Made by a program: the position numbers and the translations under genes. From NCBI GenBank assembly GCA_951800155.1, contig CATOJL010000023.1:1-12270 (forward strand): a stretch of DNA of 12,270 nt, in the 5' to 3' direction. Every line of letters begins with the position of its first letter. Within the stretch, counting starts at the first letter, position 1. A model generated the notes under the pieces. The model made no database searches, was not told the DNA's origin, and was given only the letters and a program-made list of their open reading frames with translations. The DNA is from an uncultured Bacilli bacterium (GTDB lineage: Bacteria; Bacillota_I; Bacilli_A; RF39; UBA660). This document shows, one piece after another, positions 6,336 through 12,270 of this stretch.

Positions 6336-7232
6336 ATGATACTCAATGTAAGTGGAAGAACTGATATTGTAGCTTTTTATTCTAAGTGGTTTTTAAGTCG
6401 ATATAAGGAAGGATTTGTTGATGTTAGAAATCCATTTTATCCAAAAAAAGTAAGTCGCATTTATTTTAGTGATGTAGATGCTATTGTCTTTTGTACCAAA
6501 AATCCTCTTCCTATTTTAAAAAATTTAAGAACAATCACTAAGCCAATTCTATTTCAAGTAACACTTACTCCCTATAAAAAAGATATTGAGCCTTATGTTC
6601 CTTCTAAGGGTCTTATTATAGAAGCAATTAAAAAAATTTCTGTGCAAATAGGAATAGAGAATGTATTTGTTCGCTATGATCCTATCTTTATCAGTAATGT
6701 ATATACAATCGACTATCATAAAAAGGCATTTGCGCATATGTGTGCTTTATTAGATGGCTATGTAAAGACAGTTATTGTTTCGTTTTTAGATGATTATAAA
6801 AATGTCCGTAAAAATAAAGCAACATTAAATTTTAAAGCAATAACAGAGGAAATGTATAAAGAAATTGGACTTTCCTTTAGTGAAAGTGCTAGAAAGCATA
6901 GTATGACAGTTCAAACTTGTTTTGAAGATAGAAATTTAGTGGAATATGGTTTTAAAAAAGAGGATTGCCTGTCACAAAAGTTAGCTTACCAAGTTACTGG
7001 AAAAACGTATAAACCTTGGAAAGCTAGAAAAGGGAAAAAATGCAATTGTGTAGAAATGGTTGATATTGGAGTTTATAATTCCTGTAGTCATTTTTGTAAG
7101 TATTGTTATGCCAACTTTGATGAACTTCAAGTAAAGAGAAATTTTCAAAATCATGAGGAATCTTCTTCACTTCTTCTCGGATGTATACAAAAGGAGGATT
7201 GTATTGAAGTAAGAAAAAATAGATATAGGTAG
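6336..7232 (+). CDS. DUF1848 family protein with C-terminal CX3CX2C
   Basis: A 298-residue member of the DUF1848 family (Pfam PF08902), function unknown. Recognisable family blocks are ILNVSGRTDIVAFYS (2-16), FVDVRNPFYPKKVSRI (27-42), DAIVFCTKNPLPIL (48-61), FQVTLTPYKKDIEPYVPSK (73-91), FVRYDPIFI (111-119), VIVSFLDDYKN (146-156) and VDIGVYNSCSHFCKYCYANF (242-261). Cys250, Cys254 and Cys257 form CX3CX2C, the spacing of radical-SAM iron-sulfur sites, although at the C-terminal end; cluster binding is inference. Cys236 and Cys238 (KKCNCVE) are also characteristic. I recall Arg where this protein has Gly7 and Pro where it has Val12. The start has GAGGGGTG upstream with about 6 nt spacing. About 114 purine-rich bases without a gene follow. 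Confidence 0.85.
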   Translation: MILNVSGRTDIVAFYSKWFLSRYKEGFVDVRNPFYPKKVSRIYFSDVDAIVFCTKNPLPILKNLRTITKPILFQVTLTPYKKDIEPYVPSKGLIIEAIKKISVQIGIENVFVRYDPIFISNVYTIDYHKKAFAHMCALLDGYVKTVIVSFLDDYKNVRKNKATLNFKAITEEMYKEIGLSFSESARKHSMTVQTCFEDRNLVEYGFKKEDCLSQKLAYQVTGKTYKPWKARKGKKCNCVEMVDIGVYNSCSHFCKYCYANFDELQVKRNFQNHEESSSLLLGCIQKEDCIEVRKNRYR

Positions 7233-7346
7233 AAGGAATGAATAAGCAAACAAAGTGAAAAATGAGGAGTTCCTTTTTAAAGAAAAATAGAAGATAATAA
7301 AAAAAATAGAAAAGGACAAGAAATTTTTTATTGATTAAATTGGTCC

Positions 7347-7378
7347 AAAATAAAATAGGGGAATCCCTATTTTATTTT
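7347..7378. terminator. Hairpin terminator between convergent genes
   Basis: A perfect 14-bp stem: AAAATAAAATAGGG (7347-7360), loop GAAT, CCCTATTTTATTTT (7365-7378). The A/T-rich outer arms provide a T-rich 3' side on either strand, so it can end the sortase transcript from the right and DUF1848 read-through from the left. It overlaps the stop codon of the sortase gene (7367-7369). Confidence 0.8.
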
Positions 7379-8986
7379 AGCATGTACTACAAGTCTTTTA
7401 GAAGAATCTTTATAACAAGTAGATAAAGTAATAATTTTATCTTGAACAGAAACATTCGTATTAAAATCATAAATACTTCTGTCGGTTAATTTTTTAATAA
7501 AAGCTTCAAATTCTTTATCCGAAAATACGACTTGTAAATAATCTGTTGTATTATTGATAACATAAATCGAAAATATTTGTGCTTCATATTTTTTTTGAGC
7601 TGTTTCATAGGTAATGATTTGATTCTGTTTATTTGTATACCAATTTTTTTGTAAAACCTTCTTTAAATCACCAAACATAATACTATAATTGGAATCATGG
7701 CCATAAATAATGGTATTTTGATCGAAAGTTTCTATATGATTTCGATAGTCCATAAAAATCCAACCATTGATATTATATTTTTTATTAAAACCATGCTTCA
7801 AATAATAATCATTATCACTATGTTTTACAACAGGATAGGAAATGGAAGTATTATTGACTGTAAGCCATCCTGTAAATTCATTATTTGTTTTCTTTAAACT
7901 CGCCATATCTTTCGTATAACCAGTATTATTTTCTTCTTTTTTAGGCGTTTCTTCCTTCTTAGGAGGTGTTTCTTCAGGCTCAGTTTTAGGTTCCTCTTCT
8001 GTTTTGTCTACAACAATGGGGATTTTATTCTCCTGACTGTTTTTTAACTCTTCCCGCAATTTTTCTATTTCTTCTACTTCTTTTTGACTACTATAGGCAT
8101 GAAATTTAGAGATACCATAAATGAAGAAGGTAACAAAAAATAGAAGGAGAACAGATAGACGAAAAATATTTAAATTTAATTGTTTTAAGACATTTTTTTC
8201 TTTATATTCTTTGGTATATTTTATTGTTAAATCAATATTTGATTGCTTTAATTTTTTTCTATACTTTTTGTAAATGGTGTTTACAATATCTTCTAAGTTT
8301 TGTTGTTCTTCTTTTCTTTGTAACACAACAATTTGTAGATTTTTCTTTTCTTTGGTAAGAATACATTGCAATAAATCAGTAAATATGACTGTATCTGTTC
8401 CATAAAATTCTATTTTTTCTAAACGTTTATTTTCTTTTAAAAAGTAAGCAAAATCACTTAAATCTTCATAATTGTAAGTGTCATAAAAAGTGACTTTTCT
8501 TTTATAGACTATTTTTGAGTGGGTATTTAAATCATTTAGAATCATAAAATTACTTTTAATAAATTCTTTTTTTCGATAATGGATGTTTATTTTTAAATCT
8601 TTTAAACAATTCTCAAATAAGAAAGAAGTCATTTGATAACATTCTAATGTTTCTAGATAAATAAGCTTTTTAATCATAGAATAGTATTCACTAGGGACAA
8701 TGGCATCTTCTTTGATGAGGATATCCTTTATAGTGGGAATATCTTGTATGATAGGGACAACAAGAGGGAACATTTCTACTTTTTCTAAATGAATGCTTGC
8801 AATGTTTTCCTTCATAAATAATTCTTTTAAAAAAACTTGAATAAAAGAATCTTGTAATTTTTTTTCTTCAAAGATAATTTCTTTAAAATTCCAAACATTT
8901 GTTACATTGAGTTGGTCTTTTTTTCTGTCTTGCTTTGCATTTTCAAAAACAATTTTTTTCCCTATTTTCCGAATAATTATGTTCAT
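7367..8986 (-). CDS. Class B sortase with long cytosolic N-terminal extension
   Basis: A 539-residue membrane protein with the sortase at its C-terminus. Residues 1-270 are predicted cytosolic, Lys/Glu-rich, with short leucine-spaced stretches (LIYLETLECYQM, RLEKIEFYG) that faintly recall leucine-rich repeats; I do not recognise this region. A membrane segment lies at 273-293, a short charged helix at 300-318 and a Pro/Glu/Lys linker at about 322-355. The sortase domain spans about 356-539: NDYYLKHGF, GWIFMDYRN, IIYGH with His430, STC with Cys524, and KRLVVHAKIK with Arg531. All three catalytic residues are present. The Cys transpeptidase would face outward and attach proteins to peptidoglycan or each other. 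Usual SrtB proteins are about 230-260 residues. AAGGTGA lies 4 nt before the ATG. No sorting-signal substrate is in the window. Confidence 0.9.
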   Translation of the reverse strand: MNIIIRKIGKKIVFENAKQDRKKDQLNVTNVWNFKEIIFEEKKLQDSFIQVFLKELFMKENIASIHLEKVEMFPLVVPIIQDIPTIKDILIKEDAIVPSEYYSMIKKLIYLETLECYQMTSFLFENCLKDLKINIHYRKKEFIKSNFMILNDLNTHSKIVYKRKVTFYDTYNYEDLSDFAYFLKENKRLEKIEFYGTDTVIFTDLLQCILTKEKKNLQIVVLQRKEEQQNLEDIVNTIYKKYRKKLKQSNIDLTIKYTKEYKEKNVLKQLNLNIFRLSVLLLFFVTFFIYGISKFHAYSSQKEVEEIEKLREELKNSQENKIPIVVDKTEEEPKTEPEETPPKKEETPKKEENNTGYTKDMASLKKTNNEFTGWLTVNNTSISYPVVKHSDNDYYLKHGFNKKYNINGWIFMDYRNHIETFDQNTIIYGHDSNYSIMFGDLKKVLQKNWYTNKQNQIITYETAQKKYEAQIFSIYVINNTTDYLQVVFSDKEFEAFIKKLTDRSIYDFNTNVSVQDKIITLSTCYKDSSKRLVVHAKIK

Positions 8987-9004
8987 ACTTTCACCTTAGT
9001 ATTT

Positions 9005-9033
9005 ATTATAACATGAAAAGGTACAGAAGTAAA
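9005..9033 (-). promoter_or_regulatory. Promoter of the sortase gene
   Basis: Read on the minus strand: TTTACT (9033-9028), a 17-nt spacer, then TATAAT (9010-9005) preceded by TGT, an extended -10. The hexamer is 18 nt from the ATG at 8986. The -35 directly abuts the stop codon of the upstream penicillin-binding protein gene. Confidence 0.75.
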
Positions 9034-10989
9034 TTATTGTTGTTTCATGGCGGAAATAGCTTCCTCTAGTGTATCATCTTCTGCATTCGGCTGTGTTCCT
9101 TTAATGTAGTAAAATAAGGTTTTATTTTTTGTATCTTCTTTTGCTATTTCTCCACTGATTGGATCGACAAAAACGCCTACAACATTATTTGGTGTTTCAT
9201 ACCAATGATCTTCTTTATCTTTTAAATATTTTTCGATGGCATCTACCCAAAAATACTTCATCATTAAGCTATCTTCATTATCGGTTTGCTTATCGCTATC
9301 ATAACCCATCCAAGTCCCTAATAAAACATCTTTGTTGTAACCAAATATCCAGTTATCCGTTTCAGTTGTTCCTGTTTTTATGGCATATTTCTTGGTCATT
9401 TTAGAGGCAATGCTTGAACACGTTGGATAGGTATAGTCTACAAAACTTTTATTATAACAATTTGTTAGCAATTCATTTAAAATATAGACATGACTTTTAT
9501 TTAAAATATTGTCATTTTCCTCTTTAAATTCATAAAGGACATTTCCATGCATGTCTTCTACCTTTGTGATATAATGCGGTTTGATTTTATTTCCTTCATT
9601 CGCAAATGTGGCATATCCTTGCATCATATTCATGATATTAATTTCATTCGTACCTAAAGCAAGAGAGGGAATGGAATCTAACTTTTCACTAATTCCTAGG
9701 CGACTTGCAAATTCAACTAGGTTTTCTTCCCCTAAGAAAAGGTGCGTTTTTACAGCATAGATGTTATCGGAATAAGCAATAGCAGCAGCTAAGGAGATAT
9801 TCTTATTCGCATATAAATTAGCATAATTTTCAGGAGCATAGGTTTTGTCACCAGAGAAGGTAAACACTGTTTTTTCACTTGTGAATGTTGTGGAAGCAGT
9901 AAAGCCACTTTCTAAGGCTGTATAATAGAGAAAAGGTTTCATCGTAGAACCAACTTGTCTTTTCGAAGAAGTAACACGATTAAATTGGCTTTTGTTATAA
10001 TCCCTTCCTCCCAATATAGCAAGAATACTCCCATCATTTGGATTCATCATTACCGATGAAATTTGAATTTCCTCATTGTTTGCTAAATTTTTATCCATAC
10101 TTTCTTCTAATATTTTTTGTGCATTTTGATCGAGAGTTGTATAGATTTTAAGGCCACCTGTTGATAAGAAAGAGCTAGGAACAGAAGATATAGTTTCTAG
10201 TTCTTTTAAAACGGCATCTTGGTAGTACATAAGTGCTTTTGAATTATTTTGGTTTAAGCTTCCTACATAGCTTAATTTTATTTCCTTTGCTTCCTCCATC
10301 TCTTCTTTGGAAATATAGTTGTTTTTGACCATTGCGTTTAAAATGATGCTTTGTCTTCCTTTCGCTGCTTCCTCATTTTGAATGGGAGAATAATTGGAGG
10401 GTGATTTAGGAATTCCAGCTAAAATAGATGCCTCAGCAAGGGTTAGTTCAGAAGCCTTTTTTCCAAAATAATATTCGCTCGCTTTTCCAATTCCGTAAAT
10501 ACCTCCATAATTAATAGTGTTTAAATAGCCTTCTAATATTTCTTCTTTGGAATAGTGTGATTCTAGTTGTATAGTAAGCCATGCCTCTGTTATTTTACGC
10601 TTCCACGTTTTATCAAAGTCTAAAAAGAGGTTTTTCGCATATTGCTGTGTAATGGTAGAAGCACCTTCTTTTCTTTTTCCACTTTTGAAATTGTTAAAAA
10701 GGGCTTTTCCAATACGCAAAAAGTCAAATCCCTTATGATCATAAAAATTTTTGTCTTCTACAGCAATTGTTGCATTAATTAAGTAAGGAGATATGTTTTC
10801 AAGAGAAATCCATTCCTCATCCTTTCCATTAAAAACTTCTCCTTTATTATCATAAAGATAATAGCCATTTGCAGAATCAATGGCAAGTTTTGGCCTTGTT
10901 TTCGCATAAAAATAAAGACCATAATAAAATCCAAAACCTAAAAGACATAAAACCGGAAAAATCGATAAAAGTATAAGTTTCTTTTTCAT
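9034..10989 (-). CDS. Class A penicillin-binding protein (transglycosylase/transpeptidase)
   Basis: Bifunctional PBP1A-type enzyme that polymerises lipid II and cross-links peptidoglycan outside the membrane. It has 651 residues with a signal anchor at about 5-28. The GT51 glycosyltransferase domain covers about 40-230: ATIAVEDKNFYDHKGFD with catalytic Glu78, EGASTITQQYAKNLFL (108-123), KRKITEAWL and EILEGYLNTINYGG. The transpeptidase domain covers about 275-590: GSTMK with Ser348 and Lys351, SDN (407-409) and KTGT (538-541). Every catalytic motif is intact. The C-terminal tail of about 60 residues has no PASTA repeats. Start ATG 10989 has GAGGTGG just upstream. It is transcribed divergently from the J-like gene; the sortase starts 47 nt downstream without a terminator between, so read-through is possible. 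Its own promoter is not clear. Confidence 0.95.
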   Translation of the reverse strand: MKKKLILLSIFPVLCLLGFGFYYGLYFYAKTRPKLAIDSANGYYLYDNKGEVFNGKDEEWISLENISPYLINATIAVEDKNFYDHKGFDFLRIGKALFNNFKSGKRKEGASTITQQYAKNLFLDFDKTWKRKITEAWLTIQLESHYSKEEILEGYLNTINYGGIYGIGKASEYYFGKKASELTLAEASILAGIPKSPSNYSPIQNEEAAKGRQSIILNAMVKNNYISKEEMEEAKEIKLSYVGSLNQNNSKALMYYQDAVLKELETISSVPSSFLSTGGLKIYTTLDQNAQKILEESMDKNLANNEEIQISSVMMNPNDGSILAILGGRDYNKSQFNRVTSSKRQVGSTMKPFLYYTALESGFTASTTFTSEKTVFTFSGDKTYAPENYANLYANKNISLAAAIAYSDNIYAVKTHLFLGEENLVEFASRLGISEKLDSIPSLALGTNEINIMNMMQGYATFANEGNKIKPHYITKVEDMHGNVLYEFKEENDNILNKSHVYILNELLTNCYNKSFVDYTYPTCSSIASKMTKKYAIKTGTTETDNWIFGYNKDVLLGTWMGYDSDKQTDNEDSLMMKYFWVDAIEKYLKDKEDHWYETPNNVVGVFVDPISGEIAKEDTKNKTLFYYIKGTQPNAEDDTLEEAISAMKQQ

Positions 10990-11010
10990 GGTCCACCTCT
11001 TTTAATAGTA

Positions 11011-11027
11011 TTGGATATAAATACCAA
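11011..11027. repeat. Imperfect palindrome in the divergent intergenic region
   Basis: TTGG and CCAA arms separated by nine A/T bases (TTGGATATAAATACCAA), 22-38 nt upstream of the PBP start codon. It could be an operator overlapping the PBP promoter, but short A/T-rich palindromes are common by chance. Confidence 0.2.
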
Positions 11028-11055
11028 AAATATGTGTTTTAGTTTTCAGAAAGAA

Positions 11056-11084
11056 ACGACAAAAATAAAAAAATGTGTTATAAT
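11056..11084 (+). promoter_or_regulatory. Promoter of the J-like gene
   Basis: ACGACA (11056-11061, four of six matches to TTGACA), a 17-nt spacer, then a perfect TATAAT (11079-11084) preceded by TGT as extended -10. It lies 23 nt from the ATG at 11108. Confidence 0.75.
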
Positions 11085-11107
11085 TGAGATAGAAGGTAGG
11101 TGGATTT

Positions 11108-11890
11108 ATGGCAAGAATATATCGAGATTATTATAAAATGTATTCGATCTCTCCTGATGCAACAGATATAGAAGTCGAGGAGATTTTAAAAACTCTCTTA
11201 AAAAAGTATCAGGTTCAAGAAAGAGAAAATGCCCAAATGCAAAGAGAATATAGTTGTATTTATGAAGCTTATCAAGCATTAACGAAGGATAGAAAATTAT
11301 ATGATTTGGAGTATAAAAGACGAAATCCAATTGTTTATTCCCATCCACAAAAACAGGATGAGGAAATAGAAAAATTTTCTAAATTAGAAAATATGTCTTT
11401 TGGGGAGAAGAATGCAAAGAAAGAGGAATTTTTTATCAAAATTGCTGCTTTAGAAAATAGAATTAGTTCTCTACATGAACAAGTAGGAATTTATTCAAAC
11501 GAGTGGATGCATTTGATGGATTTGAAAAGAGAAATACCAAAGAAAGTGGCCCAATGCAAAGAGAAAGTGCAAAGTGAAAAAAGCTATTGTGATGCTATTT
11601 TGTTTTTAAAGGAGATGGAGGAACGTGAAAAAAATCCATTAAAGAAGCTTTTTATTGGACAAGCAGACTTTGAGAAAAAGAGAGTCTGCTTAGAGTTGAT
11701 TACGATGTATACATTAAAAATAGAGGATTATAAGAAAGAATTAGAAGAGGAAGCACGAAGGAAAGAGGAAGAATTGCACAAAAAGGAAGGGCAAGGAAAT
11801 GGGCAGATAGAACCATTCGATTTAGAGGAGAAAGAAATGTTTTCTTTTGCTAGTTCGAAACAAGAAGAAGTAGGGAAGGTCATTGTGTAA
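11108..11890 (+). CDS. Coiled-coil protein with J-like N-terminus lacking HPD
   Basis: A 260-residue, highly charged, probably cytosolic protein. Residues 6-70 follow the J-domain pattern: RDYYKMYSISPDATDIEVEEILKTL matches helices I-II, and YEAYQALTKDRKLYDLEYKRR matches helices III-IV. Between them the HPD tripeptide that stimulates Hsp70 is missing: KKYQVQE stands where KKYHPDK is expected. Residues 84-225 are mostly Glu/Lys-rich helix, probably coiled coil. It could therefore be a J-like scaffold that no longer activates DnaK. The ATG has AGGTGG 4 nt upstream. It is the first gene of a probable pair with smc, 31 nt away, in a place where Bacillus carries rnc. A role connected with SMC is only suggested by position. 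Confidence 0.65.
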   Translation: MARIYRDYYKMYSISPDATDIEVEEILKTLLKKYQVQERENAQMQREYSCIYEAYQALTKDRKLYDLEYKRRNPIVYSHPQKQDEEIEKFSKLENMSFGEKNAKKEEFFIKIAALENRISSLHEQVGIYSNEWMHLMDLKREIPKKVAQCKEKVQSEKSYCDAILFLKEMEEREKNPLKKLFIGQADFEKKRVCLELITMYTLKIEDYKKELEEEARRKEEELHKKEGQGNGQIEPFDLEEKEMFSFASSKQEEVGKVIV

Positions 11891-11891
11891 T

Positions 11892-11900
11892 TGTTATAAA
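11892..11900 (+). promoter_or_regulatory. Possible internal promoter of smc
   Basis: TGTTATAAA, an extended -10 with one mismatch, 21 nt before the smc ATG. The distance matches the other promoters here. No -35 is evident, so smc may be expressed both from here and by read-through from the J-like gene. Confidence 0.4.
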
Positions 11901-11921
11901 AAAAGAAAGTAGGTGACGAAC

Positions 11922-12270
11922 ATGTATCTAAAGAAAATTATTGCGAGTGGTTTTAAATCTTTTGCAGATAAAATTGTAATTGATTTATCAAAAGGAATTA
12001 CAGGAATTGTAGGACCAAATGGAAGTGGGAAAAGTAATGTGGTAGATGCAGTTCGTTGGGTACTAGGGGAACAGTCTATAAAATCTTTACGTGGAGATGC
12101 TTCCATGAGTGATGTTATTTTCGCCGGAAGCAAATCGAGAAATGGTATGAATATGGCAAGTGTAACTCTTGTCTTTGATAATACAGATCATTATTTGAAT
12201 TTGGATTATAGTGAAGTATCCATAAAAAGAAGAGTTTATAGAGATGGTACGAATGAGTATGCCATTAATG
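11922..12270 (+). CDS. smc: Chromosome partition protein SMC, N-terminal part
   Basis: The first 116 codons of SMC, cut by the window edge. SMC is the ATPase core of the condensin-like SMC-ScpAB complex that compacts and segregates the chromosome. Visible are MYLKKIIASGFKSFAD, the Walker A GPNGSGKS (31-38), VVDAVRWVLGEQSIKSLRG with the Q-loop glutamine, and MSDVIFAGS, all standard for bacterial SMC N-terminal head domains. The second half of the head, the coiled coils and the hinge lie beyond the window. AGGTGA (11911-11916) is 5 nt before the ATG. It follows the J-like gene by 31 nt. Confidence 0.96.
   Translation, partial: MYLKKIIASGFKSFADKIVIDLSKGITGIVGPNGSGKSNVVDAVRWVLGEQSIKSLRGDASMSDVIFAGSKSRNGMNMASVTLVFDNTDHYLNLDYSEVSIKRRVYRDGTNEYAIN

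Noticed and set aside
7233..7275. AAGGAA ... TTCCTT as terminator of the DUF1848 gene
   Set aside because: The arms are six bases with a loop of about 31 nt, too weak; the strong hairpin at 7347-7378 is the better terminator.
7233..7346. Small gene in the gap after the DUF1848 gene
   Set aside because: Purine-rich, frequent stops, and no ribosome site followed by an open frame of useful length.
7697..7897. Plus-strand small hydrophobic ORF opposite the sortase gene
   Set aside because: It lies wholly antisense to conserved sortase codons and lacks a promoter and ribosome site.
8177..8986. True leucine-rich repeats in the sortase N-terminal half
   Set aside because: Leucine spacing is irregular and no LxxLxLxxN consensus repeats, so only a vague resemblance can be stated.

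Overview
The window comes from a low-GC, wall-bearing member of the Bacillota. The evidence is AT-rich coding, Shine-Dalgarno sites of the AGGTGA/GAGGTGA type, a bifunctional penicillin-binding protein, a class B sortase and an lspA-rluD pair in the order known from Bacillus. TGA ends lspA and Trp is always TGG, so this is the standard bacterial code and not the Mycoplasma code. The gene style (phase-variable-looking secreted protein, orphan prepilin, very short promoter-to-start distances) suggests an uncultured gut Bacilli lineage such as RF39 or a relative; this placement is inference, with no phylogenetic test.

Layout. Plus strand, 1-7232: a secreted protein whose -10 box directly abuts a run of nine G at the window edge; lspA and rluD with overlapping reading frames; deoD; two overlapping M16-peptidase genes (one without the zinc motif, one with it); a type IV prepilin-like protein; and a DUF1848 family protein. 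Minus strand, 10989-7367: a class A penicillin-binding protein followed by a class B sortase with an unusual cytosolic N-terminal half. A hairpin at 7347-7378 separates the two strands. Plus strand, 11108 to the end: a coiled-coil protein with a J-like N-terminus lacking HPD, then the start of smc. No gene-free stretch exceeds about 130 bases.

Functional themes. Most genes serve the cell envelope: lipoprotein signal peptidase, peptidoglycan polymerase, sortase, prepilin and the secreted protein. The others serve ribosome maturation (RluD), nucleoside salvage (DeoD), a putative EF-P-linked peptidase pair and chromosome organisation (SMC). Nearly every gene seems to have its own promoter 17-24 nt from its start codon, so few genes depend on long operons.

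Most notable: the poly-G tract touching the promoter of the secreted protein, which looks like a phase-variation switch; the sortase with about 270 extra cytosolic residues; and the HPD-less J-like protein in front of smc. I see no RNA genes, CRISPR arrays, insertion sequences or complete novel multi-gene system.
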